A stretch of 64,000 nucleotides of DNA. It comes from Hoeflea_A sp965228435. Its GTDB lineage: Bacteria; Pseudomonadota; Alphaproteobacteria; Rhizobiales; Rhizobiaceae. Under the pieces are notes generated by a model. That model was not told where the DNA came from. It saw only the letters and a program-made list of their open reading frames with translations, and did no database searches. The translations under genes were made by a program, and so were the position numbers. The stretch is from contig OZ245818.1 of the NCBI GenBank assembly GCA_965228435.1, positions 5,270,001 through 5,334,000 on the forward strand. The letters run 5' to 3'. How positions within the stretch are numbered: position 1 is the first letter of the stretch; each line of letters starts with the position of its first letter. Shown here in pieces: positions 25,750-34,246 of this stretch.

Positions 25750-26141
25750 CGTGCCTCTCCCCTGGGCGCTGTCGGTGAGCCATTGTCGCAAGAGATTAGG
25801 TGCTAATCTGCCGGCCTCCAAATCCTTTGTGACTGCGTTGACTCGTCAAGCCTCAGCGCCGGTTTGCCGTTGGAACCGGGGATCCCTCAATCGACACTAC
25901 GCGGATACAGCATCCCCAATACATGGGATGCGGTATGGCTTCTTCTTCAATAGGTTTGGTTCACGGATTTCTGGCTGAAGTGGTCAGCACTGCTCAAATT
26001 TGACCTCGAACGGTGCCCGGACTGACATCTCCCATTGTCACGAGGCGCATCTGCGTCTCGGCCGGGTTGCTCAGCCAGACCGCCAGCCCGGTCTTTTGGT
26101 TGGGGATCGGGCTGGCAACTCGTGGCCTGCAAACGGATTCC
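25750..26141. other. 392-bp stretch without a supported gene
   Basis: This lies upstream of the AEC gene and beyond the end of the flavodoxin gene. No frame with a ribosome site or known domain is seen. It should hold the AEC promoter; I see no clear terminator or repeat. Confidence 0.5.
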
Positions 26142-26762
26142 TCATCTGGGCGGATCGTGCGCAAGCTTCCAGTTGCGGGTCAGCTCCGCGACCCGGCGAC
26201 CGAGGGCGTTTGCTTTCGCCAGGAAGTGCTGATCGATTTTTTCGGCCTTTGATCGGAAAGGGTCTTCCCCAACCACGGCGGATGCCCCGAACGCCTCGGT
26301 CCAGTTCTGTCCGCCGACCACGACCATGCCGTAGATCAACATGGATCGCAGGATGCTCAGCTGAGTGGTTTCTTCGCCGGCCGAAATGCCGCCTGCGGAG
26401 ACGAAGGCAGCGCCGAGCTTGTTCTTCAGCGGCCTCCCGCGAAATGGCCAACTGTTGATGAAGGTTTGGACCTGCGGAGCGACATTGGCATTATAGACGG
26501 GCGATCCGACGATGATGGCGTCGGCCGCGAGGACTTCATCTGCCGTGGCGTCCGTCACAGTACGCAAAACCACATCGACGCCTTCCACGGCCTGGGCACC
26601 GGCCCGAACCTCCTCTGCCATGGCCTGCGTGTGTCCATCGACACTGAAATAGACGATCAGGATATTGGCCTTCGAGTTGTTGCCTTGCGCCTTTGCGGTG
26701 GCAGATATCGTCAGAACGAGGATCGCGAGGAGGCAGCAGATGAACGATGGGGATGATCTCAT
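26142..26762 (-). CDS. exported flavodoxin/WrbA-like flavoprotein
   Basis: A 206-residue protein: a signal peptide (MRSSPSFICC… to A-K-A-Q) and a flavodoxin-like fold. The FMN phosphate loop is V-Y-F-S-V-D-G-H-T-Q-A-M-A near residue 38-50, and the isoalloxazine loops appear as G-S-P-V-Y-N-A-N-V near residue 88 and S-A-G-G-I-S-A-G-E near residue 118, as in WrbA-type NAD(P)H:quinone reductases. Export of such a protein is unusual because FMN binding normally happens in the cytoplasm; a Tat-type twin Arg is not seen. GAGGAAAT precedes the ATG. It is 37 bp after the Zn peptidase gene on the same strand. Confidence 0.83.
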   Translation of the reverse strand: MRSSPSFICCLLAILVLTISATAKAQGNNSKANILIVYFSVDGHTQAMAEEVRAGAQAVEGVDVVLRTVTDATADEVLAADAIIVGSPVYNANVAPQVQTFINSWPFRGRPLKNKLGAAFVSAGGISAGEETTQLSILRSMLIYGMVVVGGQNWTEAFGASAVVGEDPFRSKAEKIDQHFLAKANALGRRVAELTRNWKLAHDPPR

Positions 26763-26799
26763 AATTTCCTCGCGGATTCCGGTCGCATTGAGAACGATT

Positions 26800-27480
26800 T
26801 CAGCGGAATGCCCTCAGGATCCGCAGCAGGTTCAGCACCTGAAACAGAGAGGCGGCGACATAGGTGTAGGCCGCGGCCTTGAGGACGGAACGCACCGAGG
26901 GGAGATCCTCCTTCGGCAAATATCCACCCTGATCGATGATCGGGTATGCGCGGCGGAAGCTGGCGTCCATCTCCACCGGCAGCATCACCAGATAGGCGGC
27001 GACACGGATCAGCCCAATTCCTACAACGGCGAGAATCCCGAACAGGAAAAAGCGCGGAGACATAGCCGCGCCGCCGAGCGCCGACAGACCGAGGATCAGC
27101 ACGGAACCGATGCGGTCGGTCAGGTTGGCTGTTGCCACCAGCCGATGGCACCATTTGAGCGGAGCGTATCCGTCGCGATCCTGCAGTGCATGGCCGACCT
27201 CGTGAGCCGCAACCGCGACGGCCGTCAGCGACCGGCCGTCATGACGCTCTTGGGAGAGGCGCACAGCCTTGGCGCCGGCGTCGTAGTGGTCGCCCTGCGC
27301 TGTGACTTCCACGGACACGTCGTGCAGGCCATGTTCATCGAGAAGATGGCGCGCAAATTCTCCGCCGGTTCCAGGATAGTCCGAACGATCGTCGCCATGA
27401 GCCTGCATGACCCGCCGCACCCAAAGGGTCGGACCAAAGGCAAGGCCCATTAACAGAAGGAGTGCCAGTATCCAAAGCAT
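26800..27480 (-). CDS. membrane zinc metallopeptidase (YugP-like)
   Basis: A 226-residue protein of the Zn_peptidase_2 (YugP) family. It has an N-terminal membrane helix (2-20), the zinc motif H93-E-V-G-H97 followed by A-L-Q-D-R, and two or three hydrophobic segments (about 120-175) after it. The R-L-S-x-x-x-H-D-G-R-S-L strand before the active site is a family mark. It likely cleaves membrane or envelope proteins; no substrate is known. The gene probably shares a transcript with the downstream flavodoxin-like gene. Confidence 0.9.
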   Translation of the reverse strand: MLWILALLLLMGLAFGPTLWVRRVMQAHGDDRSDYPGTGGEFARHLLDEHGLHDVSVEVTAQGDHYDAGAKAVRLSQERHDGRSLTAVAVAAHEVGHALQDRDGYAPLKWCHRLVATANLTDRIGSVLILGLSALGGAAMSPRFFLFGILAVVGIGLIRVAAYLVMLPVEMDASFRRAYPIIDQGGYLPKEDLPSVRSVLKAAAYTYVAASLFQVLNLLRILRAFR

Positions 27481-27630
27481 CGACGGCTTCCAGTTGGCGG
27501 TGCAACTCTTGTAACACCGGATCGAACACCTGGCTTATCAATTAGGTCAGATTTCGGCGTGGTGCCAGGTGAACCCGATTTACGTCGGTTCATTCGCATT
27601 CTCGAGCCTCTGCTTTTGCTCACTCCGCCC

Positions 27631-27676
27631 TTGGAGATAGGGGTGTGAGAGATTATATTGAGCGAACGTTCGTTCA
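27631..27676 (+). promoter_or_regulatory. promoter with overlapping TetR-type palindrome
   Basis: TTGGAG (27631-27636), a 17-nt spacer and TATATT (27654-27659) form a good sigma70-like promoter for the gene at 27707. The near-perfect 18-bp palindrome TGAGCGAAC/GTTCGTTCA (27659-27676, one mismatch) starts at the -10 box and covers the start point. It has the form of a TetR-family operator; no TetR gene is in the window. Confidence 0.52.
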
Positions 27677-27706
27677 TTTCATTCGCAACGGCAACCGGGA
27701 CCGAAC

Positions 27707-28564
27707 ATGCCATTCAATATCGACCTGCCAAATATCCTGCGCACGTTTCGTGCGCGCATTGCCGTCACCTGGGGTGCTGTGCTTCTGGAAAATCTGCTGA
27801 TTGCCCTGATTCCCTTGTTCATAGGGCTTTCCATCGATGGCTTGCTCGCCGGCAGGATGCATGAACTGGGAGTGATGGTCGCCATTTTGGTTGCTCTTGG
27901 CGGCGTCGCGGTGGCCCGCAGGATCTATGACACCCGCGCCTATGGCACGATCAGACTGCATCTCGGTTCCGAACTTCAGCGACGGTCTGCCGGACTTCAG
28001 GTGTCGAAGCGGACCGTCCGCATCGACATGTCCCGCGAGCTCGTTGATTTTCTTGAGCGCGAGGTGCCGGAGCTGATCGCGGCGTTCGTCCAGATCTCCG
28101 TCAGCCTGGCGGTGCTCGCCTATTTCGATGTGCTTCTGGGTGTTTCCGCGGTGCTGGTCATCGTCGGCATGCTGGTCATCTATGCCTGTTTTCATCGCCG
28201 TTTCTACACCTTCAACGCCAGGCTCAATGAGCAGCAGGAAAAGCAGGTCGACATTTTGCATGCTGGCAGCCGGCGGCATGTTTTCCGCCACCTGCGGGCT
28301 TTGCGACAGCATGAGGTCTCCATTTCGGACACCGAAGCCATCGTTTATGGCGGCATATTCCTGCTGCAGATCGCATTCATCGCTTACAATCTGTTCGTAG
28401 GAGCCGGGATCGAGAGCATAACGGCGGGTCAGATCTTTTCGATCGCGAGCTACTCGTGGCAGTACGTGGAATCGGCCCTTCTTCTGCCCATGGCATTACA
28501 GAGCTGGTCGCGCCTGAGCGAAATCACGGCGCGCATCAACGCCGTCGATGGTCGTGAAGCCTGA
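27707..28564 (+). CDS. ABC transporter six-TM domain protein without ATPase domain
   Basis: A 285-residue membrane protein matching the exporter-type ABC membrane domain (six helices), with E-N-L-L-I-A-L-I-P-L-F-I-G near the start and A-V-L-V-I-V-G-M-L-V-I-Y in the middle. No Walker A, signature or Walker B motif exists, and no separate ATPase gene lies next to it. Stand-alone six-TM proteins of this type are known in proteobacteria, but their transport role is unclear. The coding start is ATG at 27707 with a weak ribosome site. A promoter and operator-like palindrome precede it. Confidence 0.85.
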   Translation: MPFNIDLPNILRTFRARIAVTWGAVLLENLLIALIPLFIGLSIDGLLAGRMHELGVMVAILVALGGVAVARRIYDTRAYGTIRLHLGSELQRRSAGLQVSKRTVRIDMSRELVDFLEREVPELIAAFVQISVSLAVLAYFDVLLGVSAVLVIVGMLVIYACFHRRFYTFNARLNEQQEKQVDILHAGSRRHVFRHLRALRQHEVSISDTEAIVYGGIFLLQIAFIAYNLFVGAGIESITAGQIFSIASYSWQYVESALLLPMALQSWSRLSEITARINAVDGREA

Positions 28565-28643
28565 AACCCGTTGCGATCGGCTGGCGGATCAGAAACCGTG
28601 TTCGTCCATGATCGTTTGTGGAGAGCGTTATCCGCCTGCGGCT

Positions 28644-29648
28644 TCAAGCAAGAATCAATGCCGCAAGGCTCGGATCCGGTTCAATCTGACCGGTGACGAC
28701 AAAATACTTGTAGAGCACCAGCAGAGACAGGATCTGTTCGCGTTCCGGCTCTAGGAACTGAGCCACATAGGCGTTGGCGTTGCGGATGATTTCTCGGGCC
28801 TCGTCGGGATGCTTCTCGTAATGCAGGATCTTGTCTTCGAGATCGGCAAAATCGTTGGCAACCCGGACAAACTGCTTACCGTCTTCCAGCCTTCCTTCCA
28901 TGAACCAGGTTTCGTAGACCGAATCCGGCATCAGACACAGCGAGTTGGAAGCCAGGATCCACTTCAGGTTGGTGGCCACATCGATCCCTTCGATGGAGAT
29001 GATGTATTTGTAGCCCATCTGGTCGGACGGGTTCAGAAAGCTGCCGCGTCGCGGGTCATCTTCCGCAACATTGGTCAGTCCGATGTCGCACAGTGCATGG
29101 CCGTGATAGTGGCGCATCAACTCGACCCGCTTCGGATTGTGGTCGCTTCCGCGCCAGACGGCGAGGGGCTTCTTGTCGTCGAAGCGTGTTGTGTCGGGCG
29201 GGATGAAAAAGTGCCTGAGTTTCTCCAGCTTCATGATCGCGGAGTTCTGATTGTGATCGCCGATCGGCCGGCTTTTGACGATACACGGCACATCCGGAAC
29301 GATGGTGACATCGCCAAACAGGTAGTGGAACCGGAAGTGCCGCGGAAAGTAGCGGGCATGTTCCTTCAGATCATAGTAGTAAAACGACCGGTCGAAGGAG
29401 ATGTCGTTGACCGCTCCGGTGTCATCTCCCAATCGGGCTCCCGGAACCAGTTTGTTGTAGTAGTTGATGCGGGTGGACATGTAGTCCGGGTCGTAAGTGT
29501 GTGCGCGCTTCAGCAGGGGTGCAAGGCGGTTTCGGAAAATGAATTGCGGACAGAGATCCCGGGCAAAGTTGCGCGTATAAAAGGCAACGCGGGAAGGCCG
29601 CTGCTTGCCGATCTTCTTCCTGATCCGCTGCAACAGGGGCTGCGTCAT
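28644..29648 (-). CDS. glycosyltransferase family 90 (LpsA/CAP10-like)
   Basis: A 334-residue enzyme of the CAP10/GT90 type, which adds a sugar to a surface polysaccharide or LPS core. The hallmark R-P-I-G-D-H-N-Q-N, then P-L-A-V-W-R-G-S near residue 165, K-Y-I-I-S-I-E-G-I-D and W-I-L-A-S-N-S-L near residues 215-240 match the nucleotide-sugar-binding part of the family. No signal peptide. It is an isolated gene, convergent with the ABC membrane gene and divergent from an MFS transporter. The donor sugar and the acceptor are unknown. Confidence 0.86.
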   Translation of the reverse strand: MTQPLLQRIRKKIGKQRPSRVAFYTRNFARDLCPQFIFRNRLAPLLKRAHTYDPDYMSTRINYYNKLVPGARLGDDTGAVNDISFDRSFYYYDLKEHARYFPRHFRFHYLFGDVTIVPDVPCIVKSRPIGDHNQNSAIMKLEKLRHFFIPPDTTRFDDKKPLAVWRGSDHNPKRVELMRHYHGHALCDIGLTNVAEDDPRRGSFLNPSDQMGYKYIISIEGIDVATNLKWILASNSLCLMPDSVYETWFMEGRLEDGKQFVRVANDFADLEDKILHYEKHPDEAREIIRNANAYVAQFLEPEREQILSLLVLYKYFVVTGQIEPDPSLAALILA

Positions 29649-29875
29649 GCCTGGCTCTCCCGAAACGCCACTTTCACCTCGGCGCTTCAGAGCGGCCTGG
29701 CGAGACTATTATGTTCCCTTGCGGCAGTTCGAAACCCGTCGGGAAGTTCTTGTGACGCAAGTGCGCTTGAAATACCAGTGCTAATCGCCGCTGTTTCGAT
29801 TGCACACGCCGTGCATCATGGCGTTGTGCAAATGATCTCTTCACGGGTTCCGAATCCGGTGATAGTGGCTGATCG

Positions 29876-31114
29876 ATGATCCGGGCACTCAAGGAAAACT
29901 GGGCACTTTTTGCCGGCATGCTGATGCTGATGGCGGCCAACGGATTATTGTCGACCCTGCTTACCATTCGCGGTGCGTCGATCGGGTTTGGCGATACCAC
30001 GATCGGTTTGATCCAGGCCGGTTACCCGCTCGGCGCGCTGCTCGGGTCAGCCTATACGCCGAAACTGGTCGAGCGGGTTGGTCATGTGCGGTCCTTCGCG
30101 GCGCTTGCGTCGCTTTGCTCGGTGTCGGCCATCGTGCATGTCGTGACGATTGACGCCTGGAGCTGGGCGGCCATGCGTCTGCTTGCCGGGTTCTGTTTCC
30201 CGGGCCTTTATGTGATCACCGAAAGCTGGCTGAATGCCAAAGCGGAAAACCGGTCACGCGCCGTCGTTCTGTCGGCTTACTTTGTCATCCAGACGCTCGG
30301 CTCGTCACTGGGGCAGGGGCTTGCCGGTGTCGACGATCCCGGTGGGGCGGTCTTGTTCGTTTTGACCTCGACTCTGATATCGTTGTCGCTGTTGCCGCTG
30401 ATGATTTCACGCAATCCCGCGCCGGAATATGAAGCTCCAGAACGCCTTTCAGCCATGCGGCTGGCGCGGATATCGCCGGCTGCCATGTCCGGCGCGTTGA
30501 TCAATGGCGGCGCCCAGGCCGCCTTCTATATCGGAATTCCACTCTATGGTTTGGCGCTGGGCATGTCGGCCACGGAGGCAACACTTCTTCTGGTTGTTGG
30601 AACGCTGTCGGGAGCCGCTGCGCAATTCCCCGTCGGCTGGCTGTCTGACAGAATGGACCGGCGGTTCGTGATAGCTGGATTGTCCGTAATCAACGCCGGC
30701 ATCTGCCTTGCACTTGCAGCTGGCCTGTTCACCAATGTCTACCTGGCCATCGCGCTGGTCGGGGCGCTGACACTTCCCGTCTACTCCTTGTGTGTCGCGC
30801 ATGCCAACGACCACATCGCGCCTAGCCAGATCGTGCCGGCCAGCGGTACCTTGGTCCTGACGCTGAACGTGGGAATCCTGTTTGGAGCCTTTGCAGGTCC
30901 TTTTTCAGTCGGTTTTGCCGGACCTGTCGGCCTGGTGCTGCTGTTCACGATTCTCGCCGGCTTGACGGCAGCGGTCAGCTTGATCCGCTGGGCCACAGCC
31001 GATGCTCCGGATCGAACAGGTCCGGCTCAGCCGATCGCCGTTCAGGGCACCCAAACGACGGGCGTTTTACATCCGGACGCGGAGGCTCCGTCACAGTCGC
31101 AAGAACATTCCTGA
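29876..31114 (+). CDS. MFS transporter (YcaD-like)
   Basis: A 412-residue major-facilitator transporter with 12 hydrophobic helices. The loop 2-3 motif is G-S-A-Y-T-P-K-L-V-E-R-V-G near residue 55-68, and the second-half repeat reads G-W-L-S-D-R-M-D-R-R. The C-terminal tail (about 30 residues) is polar. Similar proteins (E. coli YcaD) are of unknown substrate, possibly small peptides or sugars. It has its own promoter region, shared with the divergent GT90 gene. Confidence 0.93.
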   Translation: MIRALKENWALFAGMLMLMAANGLLSTLLTIRGASIGFGDTTIGLIQAGYPLGALLGSAYTPKLVERVGHVRSFAALASLCSVSAIVHVVTIDAWSWAAMRLLAGFCFPGLYVITESWLNAKAENRSRAVVLSAYFVIQTLGSSLGQGLAGVDDPGGAVLFVLTSTLISLSLLPLMISRNPAPEYEAPERLSAMRLARISPAAMSGALINGGAQAAFYIGIPLYGLALGMSATEATLLLVVGTLSGAAAQFPVGWLSDRMDRRFVIAGLSVINAGICLALAAGLFTNVYLAIALVGALTLPVYSLCVAHANDHIAPSQIVPASGTLVLTLNVGILFGAFAGPFSVGFAGPVGLVLLFTILAGLTAAVSLIRWATADAPDRTGPAQPIAVQGTQTTGVLHPDAEAPSQSQEHS

Positions 31115-31186
31115 TTCAATTCAAGCGCATACCAAGGCTTATCGACAGGCCGAATCAGGTGCTTGAAGTTGAGGATTAACTGGCAA

Positions 31187-31585
31187 TCACCAGGTTCTGC
31201 GCGGCCCGGTATCGATGTGGTAAAATCCGGACGGATAATATTTGTAGCCGCCGACCGCACGCTGCGACTTCAGAAAGGCGATGACCGATTTGGGGTCAGC
31301 CCGAACCGAGAAGTCTGCGGCCTTGCATTTCAGATGCATCGAACTGCGTGCACCGCCCTTGCGTCGGTTTTCCAGCCACCAGCGGTGAGTCGAGTGCACT
31401 GTTACCGGGCCATACCGCCGGGCCACCCGTTTGAGTACCCGGCGCAGTTTCGGCGGCAGACACCAGGCAGTGTCCTGGTAGGTTACCGTGGCCGAGCGGG
31501 TCCCCAAACCAAACAGATTGGCGCAGCCACTCAGCGTCGCGCCGATCAGGGCAAATACGAGAATCGCCATTAGAGTGTTGCGCAT
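31187..31585 (-). CDS. M15-like (YcbK/DUF882-type) peptidase lipoprotein
   Basis: A 132-residue lipoprotein. The signal ends in a lipobox (A-T-L-S-G-C, Cys at about 21). The remainder is a compact D-Ala-D-Ala carboxypeptidase-like fold: H-x6-D pattern as S-S-M-H-L-K-C-K-A-A-D-F, then G-F-Y-H-I-D-T-G for the last zinc ligand. It should cleave or bind peptidoglycan cross-links in the envelope. ATG 31585 is used because the longer frame to 31630 would put extra charged residues before the signal peptide. Confidence 0.82.
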   Translation of the reverse strand: MRNTLMAILVFALIGATLSGCANLFGLGTRSATVTYQDTAWCLPPKLRRVLKRVARRYGPVTVHSTHRWWLENRRKGGARSSMHLKCKAADFSVRADPKSVIAFLKSQRAVGGYKYYPSGFYHIDTGPRRTW

Positions 31586-31765
31586 GTGTCGAATTTCCAC
31601 GGGATGTGTGTCGCCGCCACACGGAAGCATGTGGAGGAATCGTTAAAATTGTCGTGAAAAACGTAGTTAATTCTTAGCTCTATTGTTCCCGCTTCCGCAG
31701 CGGTTTCGGTGGAATATGCGGCGCTGCAGGATTAACCAAGCGCGTGATCACGATTAAAAATTGTG

Positions 31766-31795
31766 TTGTGACATTGTGTGATAGACCGCTATGAT
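31766..31795 (+). promoter_or_regulatory. candidate promoter of the FecR/PKD/adenylate cyclase unit
   Basis: TTGTGA (31766-31771), an 18-nt spacer and TATGAT (31790-31795) lie 25 bp before the first gene. The AT-rich upstream region also holds CGTGATCACG (31742-31751), a perfect 10-bp palindrome, and a second TGATCACG at 31792-31799, over the -10 box. A repressor using both copies is possible. Confidence 0.42.
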
Positions 31796-31819
31796 CACGA
31801 CGAGCAGTGAAATCGGGCG

Positions 31820-34246
31820 GTGATGAAGTTAAAGGGGGCGGTTGACGTCTTGACCTTTCGAGACCTGACTGCGGTTCTTCGCCGGATCGTTCCGGTAATC
31901 GTTTCGGCCTCGCTCACGCTCGTGGCGATTGGCGGTCCGATGGCGTTTGCCCAGGGGCAAAAGGGGCCGCTGCAACGCTTCGACCTCAACGAAGACTACG
32001 TCACCGTTCGCTTCGGACCCGACAGCAGCCTGCGGGCGATGGCCGAGGAATATCTTGACGATCCCGATCTGTGGCCGATCATCCTTAGGCTCAACGGCCT
32101 GAAGGACATTACCGATATCGAAATCGACCAGGAGCTGCGCCTGCCAGCGAGCCAGCTGCAGGCGGCAGTGGAGGCTCTGGCGGCCTCACTCTCCGTGATC
32201 CAGGCTGCCAATGAGGCTGGCGCGCAGTTGTTTGCGCCATTGCTGATTGGTCGTGCAATCAGCCTGCACGAGGAAGCACTCAAGGAGAAACAGGCCGGAG
32301 CCTTTGGCCAGAGCATCACTCTCTCCACCCAATCGATTGACCGCGCACAGTCCGCGCGTGCCAAAAGCGATGAGTTGAGGGATATCGAAGCCGAGGCCCG
32401 CCTGAGCGACAGACATGGGCGGGTTGAAGGGCAGAAGACAACCGAAAACAGCTGGAGCGGGCGCAACCTCAACGCCGTTCTGAACGAGCAGGAGAAATTG
32501 CGGACACTGTCGGAATCGACTGCACAGGTCGTTTTTCGTGATGCCAGCCGGCTGCGGCTCAATCCGAACTCGCAAGCCGTCATCCAGCGCATGCGCGTCG
32601 ACCCGCTCAAGCGCCGCGAAGAAGCCCAGATCAGCCTGATCGAAGGCGATTTCTATGCGTTGCTGGCAACTGAAAGCAAACGCAATCGGCTCGAGGTCAA
32701 TCTGCCCAGCGCGGACGCAACCATCGATTCCGGTAGCTTCTGGGTGAGCCAGGACGACGACGCCGCCAAATTCTCCAACTACGACGTCAAACCGGTATCC
32801 ATTACGGCCCGCGGCGAAACGCTCGTGCTGGGCCGCAATGAAGGCGCGTTGGTGCCCACCGGCGAGGCCCCGCAGGAAAAGGTTTCGGTGCACCGACGGA
32901 TCGCCCTGCAGGTGCCGGAGGACGAAGCAAAGCTGTTTGGTGATCGCGTCGACCTGTCCTGGGAGGCGGGCGACGGTGCCGGACAGTATTGGATCGAAGT
33001 TGCCCATGACGGCCGTTTCGATCGCCTGGCGGAAACCCTTTGGGGAATCGAGGAAAACAGTATCAAGGACCTCGAAATCGATCCCGGTGTCTATTATTGG
33101 CGCGTTGCCGCCATCGATGCGTTCGGCCTGCCGGGACAGATGAGCGCAGTGCGGCGCTTCGAAATCCGCAATGACACCGCGCCTCCTTTCCTTCGCGTTC
33201 TTACGCCGGAACCCGATACGATCGTTCGCGAGGCACAGCTCGATGTCAGCGGCGAAACCGAACCGCTCGCCAAAATTCTCATCAATGGAGCACCGGTTTC
33301 GGTTGATGCCGAGGGCCGCTTCTCGCATGTCGTTCCTGCGAGCGAGGGCGAAAACCAGGTCACCCTGGTAGCCATCGATCCGGCCGGAAACGAAACCATC
33401 CGTAAAATCCAGTTCGAGTATCTGGCAGATGCGGAGCAGGCTATCGCCTATAGCGAGAACCTGGTGCGCGACAGTCGCGGTCGGTTCCTGACCGCAGGCG
33501 ACGCACTGACGCTTTCCGGCAAGGCTGAAGGAGAAGCGAGGATCTCGGTGCTGGACGGCGATGGCAAGCTGCGTTCGGAAACGTATGCCGAGCCGACCGG
33601 CGAATTCCTCGTCAACGTTCCGCTGGTAGCTGATGAAGAGACCCTGACAGTGAAAAGCACGGCGGTCTCAGGTCACACCTATGAAGAGATGATCGACGTG
33701 GCGGTTGTCGATGCAGCGCCGCGCATTCGCTTTGCCGAACCACCTCCCGCGGTCACATCCGAGTCAGAGCTGGCCCTGGAAGTTGTCATCGATCAGCCAT
33801 CCGATCTCGTTGTCAATGGCCAGCCTGTCGATGTGGCGAACGGACAGGCGCTCGCGACCATTTCGTTGTCAGAGGGGCCCAACCTCATTGAGACGGTTGC
33901 AACCAACGCCGTCGGCCTTGTCTCTATCGACAAGCGAACGGTGATTCTCGATTCCGAAAAGCCGGTCGTGACCAGCCAGTCCGCGACCCTGGAGCCGAGC
34001 GGGAACAGCACAATACTGTCTTTGACGATCGGCGCGAAGGATGCCGCAGGCGTCGCCAAGACATCACGCTACCGAGTTCTGGTCAACGGACAGGAGATCG
34101 AGGGCGTGCTGCGTTACAACCGGGCAAGAAAGGCCTATCGCGGCCAAACCGACATACCGATGCAGGCAGGTGACGGGGAGGTTACCATCGAAATCGAAAT
34201 CGCAGATATCGCCGGCAACGTCAGTGTTGTGAATATGGTGCAATGA
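31820..34246 (+). CDS. exported LysM/FecR-domain protein with Ig-like repeats
   Basis: An 808-residue exported protein and the first gene of the operon. The signal sequence has an extended N-region and ends near A-Q-G (residue 46). A LysM-like peptidoglycan-binding segment (about 55-115) is followed by a helical stretch (120-210), a FecR-type domain (about 225-365, with V-F-R-D-A-S-R-L-R-L-N), a fibronectin-like module (375-445), and Ig-like repeats to the end. The FecR domain here lacks a transmembrane FecI-partner arrangement; such FecR proteins are typically surface or peptidoglycan linked. GTG (31820) and ATG (31823) adjoin; either may start. The stop overlaps the next start by ATGA, so translation is coupled. 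It may anchor the system to the cell wall. Confidence 0.9.
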   Translation: MMKLKGAVDVLTFRDLTAVLRRIVPVIVSASLTLVAIGGPMAFAQGQKGPLQRFDLNEDYVTVRFGPDSSLRAMAEEYLDDPDLWPIILRLNGLKDITDIEIDQELRLPASQLQAAVEALAASLSVIQAANEAGAQLFAPLLIGRAISLHEEALKEKQAGAFGQSITLSTQSIDRAQSARAKSDELRDIEAEARLSDRHGRVEGQKTTENSWSGRNLNAVLNEQEKLRTLSESTAQVVFRDASRLRLNPNSQAVIQRMRVDPLKRREEAQISLIEGDFYALLATESKRNRLEVNLPSADATIDSGSFWVSQDDDAAKFSNYDVKPVSITARGETLVLGRNEGALVPTGEAPQEKVSVHRRIALQVPEDEAKLFGDRVDLSWEAGDGAGQYWIEVAHDGRFDRLAETLWGIEENSIKDLEIDPGVYYWRVAAIDAFGLPGQMSAVRRFEIRNDTAPPFLRVLTPEPDTIVREAQLDVSGETEPLAKILINGAPVSVDAEGRFSHVVPASEGENQVTLVAIDPAGNETIRKIQFEYLADAEQAIAYSENLVRDSRGRFLTAGDALTLSGKAEGEARISVLDGDGKLRSETYAEPTGEFLVNVPLVADEETLTVKSTAVSGHTYEEMIDVAVVDAAPRIRFAEPPPAVTSESELALEVVIDQPSDLVVNGQPVDVANGQALATISLSEGPNLIETVATNAVGLVSIDKRTVILDSEKPVVTSQSATLEPSGNSTILSLTIGAKDAAGVAKTSRYRVLVNGQEIEGVLRYNRARKAYRGQTDIPMQAGDGEVTIEIEIADIAGNVSVVNMVQ

